The notes under the pieces were generated by a model. That model saw only the letters and a list, made by a program, of their open reading frames with translations. It made no database searches and had not been told where the DNA came from. Positions 28,392 to 37,301 of a stretch of DNA of 61,479 nt are shown here, in pieces. The stretch is from the NCBI GenBank assembly GCA_021324395.1, contig JAJPJG010000019.1, positions 1 to 61,479 of the forward strand. The letters are read 5' to 3'. The DNA comes from Spartobacteria bacterium (GTDB lineage: Bacteria > Verrucomicrobiota > Verrucomicrobiia > Chthoniobacterales > Chthoniobacteraceae). How positions within the stretch are numbered: position 1 is the first letter of the stretch; every line of letters starts with the position of its first letter. Position numbers and translations under genes: made by a program.

Positions 28392-28829
28392 TTACGCTGC
28401 GGTTTTTGTCGGCACGACAAGCACCCGACGATTCGCGTTGCGCAGGACGTTGCTCGTCACGCTGCCCACTAGCAAATGATGCAACGCGCCGTGTCCGTGC
28501 GAACCGATCACGATGACGTCGGCATTTTGCTGTTCCGCTTCGTGCAGAATTTTTTCCGCGATACCGCCCTGGATTTGCAGCGCGAGAACATCGAAGTCCG
28601 CAAGCGAGGCTTTCAATTTTTCGAGCTGTTGATGCTCTTTATGAAAATCACCGGCAATTGCGACGCGAACGGATTCCGGTCCCGGCTCGAAGCCGACGAA
28701 TGCCGGCTCCGGCTCGACGACATGGAGCAAAACGATCCGGCTGCGAAACGCCTCCGCGAGCTCTCGCGCCGCCGCGATGATCTTCGGAGTCGCGTCCGAG
28801 AAATCCACAGGCACGAGAATTGTCTTCAT
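28392..28829 (-). CDS. Universal stress protein, single domain
   Basis: A 145-residue UspA-type protein beginning 'KTILVPVDFSDATPKIIAAA'. It keeps the ATP-binding loop 'VIGSHGHGALHHLLVGSVTS' and the terminal strand 'NRRVLVVPTKT', so nucleotide binding is likely. It overlaps the stop of the upstream aminotransferase gene by four bases (ATGA), suggesting coupled translation. Its stop is back to back with that of the AsmA-like gene. Confidence 0.88.
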   Translation of the reverse strand: MKTILVPVDFSDATPKIIAAARELAEAFRSRIVLLHVVEPEPAFVGFEPGPESVRVAIAGDFHKEHQQLEKLKASLADFDVLALQIQGGIAEKILHEAEQQNADVIVIGSHGHGALHHLLVGSVTSNVLRNANRRVLVVPTKTAA

Positions 28830-29989
28830 AAAGCTCTACGCAAGGTATCAACAACCTGCGCTATTTCGTCTCGCGTGTTGTAAAAGTGCGGCGATAGGCG
28901 GATGTATTGATTTCCGGCGCGATCGAAGCGCAGCGAGCCGACGATTTTGTTTTCCTCGAACGCCCGGAAAAGCGCGGCCATGTCGGCGCGCGGATGGCGA
29001 AACGTCGTGATGCCGGAAGCGTTCGGCCCGCTCGTCGGCGCGATGATTTCGAAATCCAGCGCCTGCAATTCAGCGACGAGTTGTGCTTTGATTTCCAAGA
29101 TGCGCGTATGCACATTGTTTAACCCCACGTTCATGAGCATTTGCAGCGAAGCGCGCATGCCGTAGATACCGGCGACGTTGAGCACGCCCGGTTCGTAACG
29201 CTGAGCGGTTGCGGGAAACGCGATTTCGCTTTGCGTGATGAAATTTGGTGAACGCACATTCCATGCGCCGAGCAGCGTCGGGCGCAGCAGCTCAAAATGG
29301 TCGCGTTTTACAAACACAATGCCGATCGCGAGCGGGCCGAGCATCCACTTGTGCGCGTCGGCGCTGAGAAAATCGACATGCTCAACCGAGAGCAGTGACG
29401 CACCGAGCGTCTGGATCGCATCGAGCGAAAACAAAACACCGCGCTCGTGCAGCAGTTTGCCGATTGCATCGACGTCGATGCGATAGCCGGTGAGAAAATT
29501 GCACGAGGCAAGCGCGGCCATGCGCGTGCGCGGCGTGATCGCATTTGCGACAAGCTCCGGTGTGATTTCGCCAGGCCGCTCCGGCTCGAGATAACGAATC
29601 ACCACGCCGACTCGCGCGAGATCCATCCACGGATAAACGTTCGCCGGATAATCGTTCGCGTAACACAAGATCTCGTCGCCAGCGCGCCACGGCAGGCCAT
29701 TTGCGAACAGACTCAAGCCGAGCGAAGTCGGCCCGAGCAGCGCGATTTCCTCCGCACGCGCACCGATGAATTCCGCGCAAATGCGTCGCGTCTCGTTCAC
29801 GTCGCGCAGCACGTCGCCGAACTCCTGATGATTCTCGCACGAGCGCCTTGTGTATTCGATTACCGCGTCGGCGGCGCATTGCGGCAGCACGGTCACGCCC
29901 GCATGCGCGAGAAAAATGTGATTACGGCAGACGGGAAACGCCGCACGACGCGCCTCTTCATCGTGCACGAGCGATTCGAGATTTTGCAC
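28826..29989 (-). CDS. Class V aminotransferase-fold PLP enzyme
   Basis: A 387-residue PLP enzyme of the aminotransferase class V / cysteine desulfurase-like group. The Schiff-base lysine is in 'SADAHKWMLGPLAIG'. Cofactor contacts include 'LGPTSLGLSLFANGL' and 'LFSLDAIQTLGA'. It lacks the active-site Cys loop of IscS/SufS, so desulfurase activity is not supported. It is closer to isopenicillin-N-epimerase-like or kynureninase-like members of unknown substrate. GTG at 29989 was chosen because it follows the upstream stop by two bases; the longer frame upstream lies over another gene. Confidence 0.82.
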   Translation of the reverse strand: MQNLESLVHDEEARRAAFPVCRNHIFLAHAGVTVLPQCAADAVIEYTRRSCENHQEFGDVLRDVNETRRICAEFIGARAEEIALLGPTSLGLSLFANGLPWRAGDEILCYANDYPANVYPWMDLARVGVVIRYLEPERPGEITPELVANAITPRTRMAALASCNFLTGYRIDVDAIGKLLHERGVLFSLDAIQTLGASLLSVEHVDFLSADAHKWMLGPLAIGIVFVKRDHFELLRPTLLGAWNVRSPNFITQSEIAFPATAQRYEPGVLNVAGIYGMRASLQMLMNVGLNNVHTRILEIKAQLVAELQALDFEIIAPTSGPNASGITTFRHPRADMAALFRAFEENKIVGSLRFDRAGNQYIRLSPHFYNTRDEIAQVVDTLRRAL

Positions 29990-29991
29990 GC

Positions 29992-30225
29992 TCAATTCTG
30001 CTGTGCCGACAAATCGTTTTGCAATTTCGTGCTGACGGTAAATTCGCGATAAATCGCTTTTTCGCCTGTATTCGAATCGACGATTTCGGCTGAGCGGGAG
30101 CCGAAGTTTGGCGGCGCGACATAGGGCTTTTGCGGCAGCACCTTCTCGTTCGCGACCAGCCAAAAAAACAGTGCGTGCGCAGAAATCACAGCGAGAACGA
30201 TGAGAAAAAGCGTGGTGCGTTTCAT
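29992..30225 (-). CDS. Small single-pass membrane protein
   Basis: A 77-residue protein. It has a basic start, one hydrophobic helix ('TTLFLIVLAVISAHALFFWL') and a short periplasmic part ('PPNFGSRSAEIVDSNTGEKA'). No family recognised. The stop precedes the aminotransferase GTG by two bases, so the two are likely co-translated. Confidence 0.65.
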   Translation of the reverse strand: MKRTTLFLIVLAVISAHALFFWLVANEKVLPQKPYVAPPNFGSRSAEIVDSNTGEKAIYREFTVSTKLQNDLSAQQN

Positions 30226-30264
30226 CGCGTCAAAGTTTTACGCAAAACGGCGCGGACGCAAGCG

Positions 30265-30627
30265 CTACGGTTTCCGCGCTTCCTCGCCTTCCTCGATCAA
30301 TTTCCAAAATTCCTTTGCCTGCCCGAGCTGGTCGTCCTCGGCCATCGGCAGTTTCGTGCGGAAGAGAAAATCGCGCAGCGTGTTTTTGTGCAGCACGCGA
30401 TGAATCGTCACTCCCTCGGGGCTTCGCTCGAAATAAATGCGGTAATCTTTTGCGCGGTAGCGAAAGAGCTTTTTCCCTTCGCGCTCGATCACGCCGAATT
30501 TTTCTGTATCGAGATTTTCGAGATCCTCGGGCAGCACCTGGAATTCCGCGAGCAAATCGAGCTGCAGTTCTTTCGGAAGTCGCGACATTTCGGCGGCGCT
30601 GAGTTGGTTGAAAACAATCTGGAACAC
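30265..30627 (-). CDS. RelE/ParE-superfamily-like protein, no adjacent antitoxin
   Basis: A 120-residue protein starting at GTG 30627 ('FQIVFNQLSAAEMSRLPKEL'). Its core 'KLFRYRAKDYRIYFERSPEG' followed by 'VTIHRVLHKNTLRDFLFRTK' looks like the RelE/ParE ribonuclease-type toxin fold ('..YRlrvGdYRvyy'). The C-terminal extension 'DDQLGQAKEFWKLIEEGEEA' is acidic. No antitoxin gene is adjacent on either side: the neighbours are the membrane peptide and alanine racemase. It may be a housekeeping member of the superfamily rather than a toxin. Confidence 0.6.
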   Translation of the reverse strand: MFQIVFNQLSAAEMSRLPKELQLDLLAEFQVLPEDLENLDTEKFGVIEREGKKLFRYRAKDYRIYFERSPEGVTIHRVLHKNTLRDFLFRTKLPMAEDDQLGQAKEFWKLIEEGEEARKP

Positions 30628-30657
30628 GGAAGTTAACTAAAGCGTAAATCCGAAATC

Positions 30658-31773
30658 CTAAATCTCAAAATACACGCGCTGGACGCGGCTGCTGATGCCG
30701 GTGAAAATTTCCCAAGCGATCGTTTGCGCTTTTTGCGCGAGCTCGGAGGCGAAAATTTCCTCGTGCCCCTGCCGGCCGATGAGCACGGCTTCGTCGCCCG
30801 CCTGCACGTCCGGAATGTCCGTAACATCCGCCATGATTTGATCCATCGTCACGCGTCCGAGCAGCGCGCAGCGGCGTCCGCGGATCAGCACTTTTGCGCC
30901 AGTGTTTGACAACCGTCGCTGGTAGCCATCGGCGTAACCGATCGCGAGCGTCGCGATGCGCATCGGGTGCGGCGTGATGAACGTGCGCCCGTAGCTTACG
31001 CTGCGCCCCGCATCGAAATCGCGCACGAGCGTCACGCGTGTTTTTAGCGTCATCACAGCGCGTAGCTCCATCTGGAAATCCACGACCGGGGAACTGCCGT
31101 AAAGCATCAGCCCGGTGCGCACCATCGATTGCGCGTGATCGGAAAAACGAATCACGCCTGCGCTGTTGAGCGAATGCACGATCGGCGCGTCGATGCCCAT
31201 GCCGCGCAGTTCTCCGGCGATTTTTTCAAAATGCGCAAGCTGTTTGCGTGTGAAATTTTCGTCCTCGTCGGACACCGGTAAATGCGTTGCGATGCCGGTG
31301 ATCGCGAGATTTTCGAAGCGCAGCAATTCGCGCGCAAACTCGATTGCGTCGTCCTGCCAGATACCGATGCGGCCCATGCCGGTATCGATCGCGAGATGCA
31401 CCGGAATTTTTTCTGCGCGCGAAAACGCGTTGAAAGCTGCTGCTTCATCGAGTGTCGAAATTACCGGCACGAAACCGGAGCGGGCGATTTCCTCGCGTTC
31501 ATGTGCGAGCGCGGTGCCGAGAATGAAAATACCGGGCGCATTGTCACCGAGCGCTTCACGCAGCGTGCGTGCTTCGGCGACATTTGCGACGCCGAACATC
31601 TGCACGCGACCACGAATCGCATTCGCGATTTCCACCATGCCGTGTCCATAAGCGTTCGCTTTGACAATCGCCATGATGCCCGAGCGCGGCCCGATTTTTT
31701 CGCGCACGATGCGCACGTTGTGGCGCAACGCAGCGAGGTCGATCTCCGCCCAGCAACGCCGCTCCGTTTTCAC
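30658..31773 (-). CDS. alr: Alanine racemase
   Basis: A 371-residue fold-type III PLP enzyme. The PLP lysine is in 'MAIVKANAYGHGM' and the catalytic tyrosine region is 'TPHPMRIATLAIGYADGYQR'. 'AIDTGMGRIG', 'HSLNSAG' and 'VRTGLMLYG' are standard family motifs. It supplies D-alanine for peptidoglycan. GTG at 31773 was chosen because it overlaps the SRPBCC stop (GTGA) and is directly followed by 'KTERRCWAEIDLAAL', the normal N terminus. Confidence 0.93.
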   Translation of the reverse strand: MKTERRCWAEIDLAALRHNVRIVREKIGPRSGIMAIVKANAYGHGMVEIANAIRGRVQMFGVANVAEARTLREALGDNAPGIFILGTALAHEREEIARSGFVPVISTLDEAAAFNAFSRAEKIPVHLAIDTGMGRIGIWQDDAIEFARELLRFENLAITGIATHLPVSDEDENFTRKQLAHFEKIAGELRGMGIDAPIVHSLNSAGVIRFSDHAQSMVRTGLMLYGSSPVVDFQMELRAVMTLKTRVTLVRDFDAGRSVSYGRTFITPHPMRIATLAIGYADGYQRRLSNTGAKVLIRGRRCALLGRVTMDQIMADVTDIPDVQAGDEAVLIGRQGHEEIFASELAQKAQTIAWEIFTGISSRVQRVYFEI

Positions 31774-32306
31774 GCCACTGGTTGCGGCATGGGCTCGTGT
31801 TCCGCCAGCTCGCGAAGGTTCGCGAGTCCGCGTTCGAAATCGCGCCCGATCCACCACATGAACGCGAGGTCGACGTAGCGCACATACGGGTTCGGATTTC
31901 CCTGCCATTTGCAAAGCCACGTCACGCGCGTGTATTCGCCGACCGGCTCCAGCGCGAGCGCGCCCTCCGCGTGGCAATCGCACTGCACGACCTCGAGGTC
32001 ATATGCGATGCGTTCGTTCGGCACACTCTGCGTGATGCGCATGGCGCCTTCCATTTTGCGGCTCGTCCAGCGCTGCACCGCGCCGACACCGCCAGGCTCG
32101 CCCTCGTAGGCGAAATGCATTTCCTCGCGGCGCGACCATTCCGTCCAGCGCGGCCAATTGCGCAGGTCGTTGATAAGCGGGAATATTTCCGACGGAGTTT
32201 TGTGGATCAGCACGCGGCGCACGACACGGCAGCGGCGTTTCAAAAACCACGGGAAAATCAGCAAAAACGCGGCGAAGAGCAACAACCGAAGTGGAGTTTT
32301 ATTCAT
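31770..32306 (-). CDS. SRPBCC (START-like) membrane-anchored protein
   Basis: A 178-residue protein. It has an N-terminal anchor ('PLRLLLFAAFLLIFPWFL') and a polyketide-cyclase/dehydrase-like SRPBCC fold ('VRRVLIHKTPSEIFPLINDL', 'NWPRWTEWSRREEM'). Such domains bind hydrophobic ligands; none is known here. ATG 32306 was chosen over the upstream in-frame start at 32420 because the anchor follows directly. Its stop overlaps the alanine racemase start, which suggests co-expression but no clear functional link. Confidence 0.78.
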   Translation of the reverse strand: MNKTPLRLLLFAAFLLIFPWFLKRRCRVVRRVLIHKTPSEIFPLINDLRNWPRWTEWSRREEMHFAYEGEPGGVGAVQRWTSRKMEGAMRITQSVPNERIAYDLEVVQCDCHAEGALALEPVGEYTRVTWLCKWQGNPNPYVRYVDLAFMWWIGRDFERGLANLRELAEHEPMPQPVA

Positions 32307-32443
32307 GGCTTTTCTCGGTGAAAATGAGTTCGCATCCAATGGCGCAACTGCGTGGCGCGGAAAAATCAACGCCAGTCCGCGCATGTCGGATTGATATCGA
32401 CAGAAAAAATGGCAAATCACAAGCTGACAAAACCACGCCGCCC

Positions 32444-33199
32444 ATGAACAAAATCGCCGCTGTTGTTTTCACCGCCGCCGCCTTTGCCACAATCGCGCCG
32501 CCCAGCCGCGCACAGCAAGTCGCGCAAACGAACGCTACGTTGGCGCAAGCACCCGCGCCCGCGCCGCAAAAACACACGCACAGCAACAAACCGGCTCCTG
32601 CGCCGACTCCCACTCCTGCCGCCGCCGCACCTGCTCCCGAGAAAAAACGCTCGTGGTGGTATTGGCTTTTCCATCGTCGTCCGAAAGCGCCGCCGGTCGT
32701 TACCGTTGCGCCGACTCCGACTCCCGCTCCGGCAAAAAGCCGCACGATGACAAAACCTGCGCCTGCCGAAGAAACGGCCGCGACCGCGCCGAAACAACGT
32801 CCAACTCCCCCGCCGCAGGCCGAGCAAACAAAGCCCGCACCGGCTCTGGTCGAGCGCAAAAAACCGCGCCCAACTCCGCCGCAGGAGGAATCGAACAGCA
32901 TGAATGAGCCCGCGCCGTTCGTTCCGCCGCCGACTTCGACAGAAAAACAATCCACGCAGCAAATCGGCGACGGCAATCCTGCGCGCTATCAGGAAGTAAA
33001 ACAAAAGGCGCTTCAAGACAAACACGTGCAGGAGCTGCAGGAAAAAGCCGACAACGCGTCCGACGGTGACGAGCAGCGCAAAGCGTCTGAAAAATACTAC
33101 AAGGCTTTATTTAACAAAATGCGCAATCTCGATCCATCGCTCAAAGACCGCATCGACCGCACGGAAGCTGCGACGTTGCGGCGCGTGGGCGCGGAGTAA
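32444..33199 (+). CDS. Secreted proline/alanine-rich protein
   Basis: A 251-residue protein with a signal peptide ('KIAAVVFTAAAFATIAPPSRA'). A long Pro/Ala/Lys-rich region follows ('APAPTPTPAAAAPAPEKK'). It is interrupted by a Trp-rich patch 'KKRSWWYWLFHRRPKAPP' and ends in a helical C-terminal ~70 residues ('DEQRKASEKYYKALFNKMRN'). No family recognised. The extended proline-rich middle suggests a spacer across the envelope. The next gene starts one base after its stop. Confidence 0.7.
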   Translation: MNKIAAVVFTAAAFATIAPPSRAQQVAQTNATLAQAPAPAPQKHTHSNKPAPAPTPTPAAAAPAPEKKRSWWYWLFHRRPKAPPVVTVAPTPTPAPAKSRTMTKPAPAEETAATAPKQRPTPPPQAEQTKPAPALVERKKPRPTPPQEESNSMNEPAPFVPPPTSTEKQSTQQIGDGNPARYQEVKQKALQDKHVQELQEKADNASDGDEQRKASEKYYKALFNKMRNLDPSLKDRIDRTEAATLRRVGAE

Positions 33200-33200
33200 A

Positions 33201-34214
33201 TTGCGCGCGCAAATTTTCCTCGCTGCAATTTTTGCGGCACTCGCCGCGCGCGCATTCGCGCAAACGCACGCGCTGCAAGTCTCGGGCAAGGATTTGCTCT
33301 TTGACGGAAAGCAGGTGACGCTGCGCGGCGTTGCCGTCGGCGATCCGTTTCTCGCACGCGAAGGCCGGCCGCTCTCGGATTACGCGACGATCGCCAATAC
33401 GTGGCGCGCGAATGTCGTGCGGATCAGTTTGCATCCGAGCGTCTGGAAACACATGTCGCACGAGCGCGTCATCGCGCGTTTGCGTAGCGAGACGCAGGCG
33501 GCGCTTGACGCAGGAATGTTCGTGATCATCGACTGGCACACGATCGGCTGGCCGGCTGGTTACTACGAGCCGATCCAGGCTGGTTGGGACGAAGATCCGC
33601 GCGATCTTTATGATTCGAAGTTTTCACTCGCGCAAAATTTCTGGGGCGAAATTTCCAAGGCATTCGCGAATGAGCCGCGCGTGATTTTCGAGCTATGGAA
33701 CGAACCGGTTTTCAACAAAAGCGATGGCGACGATCCATCAGGCGCGCGCTGGCAAAAACTGAAGCCGTATTTCGAAAAATTGCTCGCGACCATTCGCGCG
33801 CATGGCGGCAACATCGTCCTGGCGACCGGCAATGCGTGGGCTTACAACCTGCGCGGCATCCGCAACGATCCGCTCGGGGGCGTTAACGTCGCGTATGCGT
33901 GGCACATTTACGCCGGGCATGATGACAACGACGAATCCGCGTGGGCCGCATCGCTGGATGATTTACAAAAAATCGCGCCGGTGCTCGTGACCGAATGGGG
34001 TTTCCAGCGCAAAACCAAAGAAGAATTCCGCGGCACGCCGGAGGGCTTCGGCGAAAAATTCGTGCGCGATTTTTTGGAGGCGAAACATCTGCACTCGACC
34101 GCGTGGTGCTGGCATCCCGATTGGACGCCGGTGATGCTGCAGCGCGACTGGAAAACGCCGACGGAAATGGGCGCATTCGTGCTGCGCTATCTGCGCGAGC
34201 ACAATCCGATCTAA
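33201..34214 (+). CDS. Glycoside hydrolase family 5 (cellulase-like), secreted
   Basis: A 337-residue protein beginning with a TTG directly after the preceding stop, giving the signal peptide 'RAQIFLAAIFAALAARAFAQ'. The GH5 catalytic acid is in 'IFELWNEPVF' and the nucleophile Glu in 'PVLVTEWGFQ'. The 'VVRISLHPSVW' and 'FVIIDWHTIG' strands are also typical. The substrate is a beta-glucan or beta-mannan, not resolvable here. The protein ends in a Trp-rich substrate-side segment ('HSTAWCWHPDWTPVML'). No carbohydrate-binding module is visible. Confidence 0.87.
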   Translation: MRAQIFLAAIFAALAARAFAQTHALQVSGKDLLFDGKQVTLRGVAVGDPFLAREGRPLSDYATIANTWRANVVRISLHPSVWKHMSHERVIARLRSETQAALDAGMFVIIDWHTIGWPAGYYEPIQAGWDEDPRDLYDSKFSLAQNFWGEISKAFANEPRVIFELWNEPVFNKSDGDDPSGARWQKLKPYFEKLLATIRAHGGNIVLATGNAWAYNLRGIRNDPLGGVNVAYAWHIYAGHDDNDESAWAASLDDLQKIAPVLVTEWGFQRKTKEEFRGTPEGFGEKFVRDFLEAKHLHSTAWCWHPDWTPVMLQRDWKTPTEMGAFVLRYLREHNPI

Positions 34215-34226
34215 AGCGCCCTGTCG

Positions 34227-34838
34227 CTAAAATCGCGCACCGCGTTCCTCGATGATTCCCTCCGCGATTTTTTGCGCGAGCTGCTCGCGGAATTTCGTAT
34301 CGGCGCAGCGCCTCGCTTCGCGGCGATTGCTGATGAACCCGCATTCCACGAGCACGGCGGGATATTGATTCAGCCGCAGCACGCGGAAGTTTGCGTGCGG
34401 CACGCCGTCTTTCATCGTGACCTCGCCGAGCTTGTTTTCGATCCGTTGCGCGAACTCTTGCGACACATTCGAATGCCAGTAAACCTGCGCGCCGTGCGCG
34501 CGACGTGAGCCGTCGTTAAAATGCACGCTGACAAAAACCGCGTTCCGTTGCTTGTTCGAGATCGCCGCGCGGTCGTTCAGTTCGATGAAACGATCGCTGT
34601 CGCGCGTCATCACCACGCGGAAGCCGGCGGCGCGCAATTTCCCGGCGAGCCGTTGCGCGGTATCGAGAGCGACAATTTTTTCCGCGACACGATTTTTAAA
34701 AACGCCCGAGTCCTTTCCGCCGTGGCCGGGATCGACGACGACGGTCGTAAAGGTGTGCAGCGTGTTGTGAACAGTCGGCGTCGCGCAGCCGGCGACGAAA
34801 AGCACGAGCGGGAGCAGCAGGTGGATCGTTTTGTTCAT
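34227..34838 (-). CDS. N-acetylmuramoyl-L-alanine amidase (Amidase_3), lipoprotein
   Basis: A 203-residue lipoprotein (lipobox 'LFVAGC' at the end of the signal). It is a zinc amidase that cleaves the MurNAc-L-Ala bond. Zinc ligands and catalytic residues are present: His in 'VVDPGHGGKDSG', Glu in 'NRVAEKIVALD', His in 'VSVHFNDG' and Glu in 'AVLVECGFISN'. ATG 34838 gives the lipoprotein signal; the longer open frame upstream is a shadow of the YyaL gene. It converges on the GH5 gene. Confidence 0.9.
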   Translation of the reverse strand: MNKTIHLLLPLVLFVAGCATPTVHNTLHTFTTVVVDPGHGGKDSGVFKNRVAEKIVALDTAQRLAGKLRAAGFRVVMTRDSDRFIELNDRAAISNKQRNAVFVSVHFNDGSRRAHGAQVYWHSNVSQEFAQRIENKLGEVTMKDGVPHANFRVLRLNQYPAVLVECGFISNRREARRCADTKFREQLAQKIAEGIIEERGARF

Positions 34839-34905
34839 GTGAAAATCCGCGCACACTTTTGCCGCGGGATTTGCGCACGTCAATCGCCGCCCGCATTGTG
34901 GACCA

Positions 34906-37140
34906 ATGAAAAAACTCGCGGCTGCACTTTTGTTCGGCAGCCTCGCCGGGATTTGCCACGCTGCTGACGTGAAACACACAAACCGGCTCGCCAGCGAAAA
35001 ATCGCCATATCTGCTGCAGCACGCGCACAACCCGGTCGATTGGTTCCCGTGGGGCGCGGAGGCTTTTGAAAAAGCGCGCCGCGAGGACAAGCCGATTTTT
35101 TTGTCCGTCGGCTACTCGACGTGCCACTGGTGCCACGTCATGGAACGCGAGTCGTTTGAAAACGAAGAGGTCGCGAAAATTCTCAACGCGCATTTTGTCC
35201 CGATTAAAGTTGATCGCGAGGAGCGGCCCGATGTCGATCGCGTTTACATGACATTCGTGCAGGCTACGACCGGCGGTGGCGGATGGCCGATGAGCGTCTG
35301 GCTCACGCCCGATTTGAAGCCGTTCGTCGGCGGCACTTATTTTCCGCCGGAGGATCGCTACGGTCGGCCCGGATTCAAAACCGTGCTGCTCCGTATTGCC
35401 GACGCGTGGAAAAACAACCGCACACAGATCGTGCAGCAAGGCGACGAGATCATCGCCGCGTTGCGCCAATACAGTCTCGCGGCAAAAAGCGAATCGCCGC
35501 TCGACCCGAAAACTATCGAGACCGCTTACGAACAAATCGCACGCAGCTTCGATCCCGAGCAGGGCGGTTTTGGTAGCGCGCCGAAATTTCCGCGACCGGT
35601 TACGTTGAACCTGCTGCTGCGCATTTACGCGCGCGAACCCGATTCGCAGCGCGGCAAACACGCGCTCGAGATGACCACATTCACGCTGCGCAAAATGGCC
35701 GATGGCGGCATGCACGATCACATCGGCGGCGGCTTCCATCGCTACTCCGTCGACCGCTTCTGGCACATCCCGCATTTCGAGAAAATGCTCTACGACCAGG
35801 CGCAGCTCGCGATCGCGTATCTCGACGCATTCCAGATCACGCGCGAACCGCTGTTCGAGCAAACCGCGCGCGACATTCTCGATTACGTGCGGCGCGACAT
35901 GACGTTTGAGCCACAGAGAGCACAGAGTTCCCCGAAGTCCCCCGTGGCTCAAACCGGCGGTGGATTTTTCTCCGCCGAAGATGCGGACAGCCTGGAGAAA
36001 CCGGACGCGCACGAGAAACATGAAGGCGCGTTTTACATTTGGGCGAAAGTGGAAATCGACGAGCTGCTCGGCGCGGAAGCCGCGCAAATTTTCGAACGCG
36101 TTTACGGCGTCGAATCGCATGGCAACGCGCCGAACGGGAGCGATCCGCAGGGCGAATTTGAGGGCAAAAACACGCTCATCCGCCGCTACACCGATGACGA
36201 AGCGGCGAAGATTTTCAAAAAGTCGCCCGATGAAATCGCGAGCCTCCTCGCTGGGAGCCGCCGCAAACTTTTCGATGTGCGCGCCAAACGCCCGCGCCCG
36301 CATCTCGACGACAAAATCATCACCGCATGGAACGGCCTGATGATCTCCGCGTTCGCCCGCGCCGCGCAGGTGCTCGACGACCCCGCGTATCTCGACGCCG
36401 CCACGCGCGCCGCGCAGTTCGCAAAGATAAATCTCACCCGCAATGACGCGCTCATTCGCAGTTACCGCGACGGCGCGAGCGACGTCGAGGGCTTCGCCGA
36501 TGACTACGCATTTTTGATCCAGGGCCTGCTCGATCTTTACGAGACCGGATTCGACGTGGGCTGGCTGCAATGGGCCGAACAGCTCCAGCACAAACAGGAC
36601 GAACTCTTCGCCGACAAAGAGCACGGCGGCTACTTCGGCGTGCGGGAAACCGCGCCCGACATTTTGCTGCGGATGAAAGAGGACTACGATGGTGCCGAGC
36701 CGACGGCTAATTCCATTGCCGCGCTCAACCTGCTCCGTCTCGCGCAGATGTTAAATAACGAGCATTTCCGCAAAAGCGCCGACGCGACCATCCACGCCTT
36801 CGACGGCCAGCTCGAGAAAACGCCGTTCGCGATGCCGCAAATGCTCGTTGCCTTCGACTTTGCGCAAAGCAAACCGAAGCAAATCGTCATCGCCGGCCGG
36901 GGTGACTCCGCCGATACCCGTGCGCTCCTGTGCGAACTGCACCGGCATTTCATCCCGAACAAAATCGTCCTCATGGCCGACGGCTCCGCAGGCCAGCAAT
37001 GGCTCGCCGAAAAACTCGACTTCATCAAAACCGCCGCGCCCAAGAACGGTCAGGCCACCGCCTTCGTCTGCGAAGACTACGTCTGCAAACTACCTGTGAC
37101 GGATGTGGACGCGTTCCGTGCGGCGCTGGCGGGGAAGTGA
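34906..37140 (+). CDS. YyaL/SSP411-type thioredoxin-fold (DUF255) protein
   Basis: A 744-residue protein. Signal-like start, then the thioredoxin-like DUF255 domain ('[15 protein letters not shown]', '[16 protein letters not shown]', '[13 protein letters not shown]'). An (alpha/alpha)6-barrel resembling N-acylglucosamine epimerase follows ('[12 protein letters not shown]', '[20 protein letters not shown]'). A carboxy-terminal thioredoxin-related part closes it. The family (human SPATA20) is widespread but its function is unsettled. A 17-residue palindromic insertion sits at 35904-35954, just before the conserved '[11 protein letters not shown]'. It is divergent from the amidase gene. Confidence 0.9.
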   Translation: MKKLAAALLFGSLAGICHAADVKHTNRLASEKSPYLLQHAHNPVDWFPWGAEAFEKARREDKPIFLSVGYSTCHWCHVMERESFENEEVAKILNAHFVPIKVDREERPDVDRVYMTFVQATTGGGGWPMSVWLTPDLKPFVGGTYFPPEDRYGRPGFKTVLLRIADAWKNNRTQIVQQGDEIIAALRQYSLAAKSESPLDPKTIETAYEQIARSFDPEQGGFGSAPKFPRPVTLNLLLRIYAREPDSQRGKHALEMTTFTLRKMADGGMHDHIGGGFHRYSVDRFWHIPHFEKMLYDQAQLAIAYLDAFQITREPLFEQTARDILDYVRRDMTFEPQRAQSSPKSPVAQTGGGFFSAEDADSLEKPDAHEKHEGAFYIWAKVEIDELLGAEAAQIFERVYGVESHGNAPNGSDPQGEFEGKNTLIRRYTDDEAAKIFKKSPDEIASLLAGSRRKLFDVRAKRPRPHLDDKIITAWNGLMISAFARAAQVLDDPAYLDAATRAAQFAKINLTRNDALIRSYRDGASDVEGFADDYAFLIQGLLDLYETGFDVGWLQWAEQLQHKQDELFADKEHGGYFGVRETAPDILLRMKEDYDGAEPTANSIAALNLLRLAQMLNNEHFRKSADATIHAFDGQLEKTPFAMPQMLVAFDFAQSKPKQIVIAGRGDSADTRALLCELHRHFIPNKIVLMADGSAGQQWLAEKLDFIKTAAPKNGQATAFVCEDYVCKLPVTDVDAFRAALAGK
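35904..35954. repeat. 51-bp palindromic element inserted in frame in the YyaL gene
   Basis: GTTTGAGCCAC (35904-35914) and GTGGCTCAAAC (35944-35954) are perfect 11-bp inverted repeats bounding a 51-bp segment that contains the CCACAGAGAGCACAGAG motif. It is exactly 17 codons long and adds a segment beginning 'FEPQRAQ' and ending 'KSPVAQT' before a conserved motif, keeping the frame. Confidence 0.75.
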
Positions 37141-37170
37141 GTTGACTGCCTCTTTTCAAGAGGCCAACTC
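37139..37170 (+). terminator. Hairpin after the YyaL gene
   Basis: GAGTTG (37139-37144) pairs with CAACTC (37165-37170) and GCCTCTT (37148-37154) with AAGAGGC (37158-37164), with a 3-nt bulge and 3-nt loop. No U-tract follows directly, so it may be a Rho-dependent or weak terminator. Confidence 0.45.
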
Positions 37171-37205
37171 ACAAAGACCGGAAACTCGATTACTTTTTTG
37201 TAATA

Positions 37206-37278
37206 AGCAATTGCTGTAAGTCGCTCAAAGGCGGGGAGGTTGATGTCACTCATCGTCTGTTGAAACGATTGCTATGAT
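37206..37278 (+). promoter_or_regulatory. Palindrome and extended -10 box before the XRE-REC gene
   Basis: AGCAATTGCT (37206-37215) is a perfect 10-nt palindrome. TGCTATGAT (ending 37278) fits an extended -10 promoter element with no good -35. They lie 90 and 25 bases upstream of the start of a gene that carries an XRE-type DNA-binding domain, so autoregulation is possible. Weak evidence. Confidence 0.3.
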
Positions 37279-37301
37279 TGTGAAGTTGAATGTGCCCTTA
37301 A

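Noticed and set aside
29992..30627. Toxin-antitoxin pair of the RelE-like gene and the 77-residue gene
   Set aside because: The small protein has a membrane helix and is coupled to the aminotransferase gene, not to the RelE-like gene; it has no antitoxin features.
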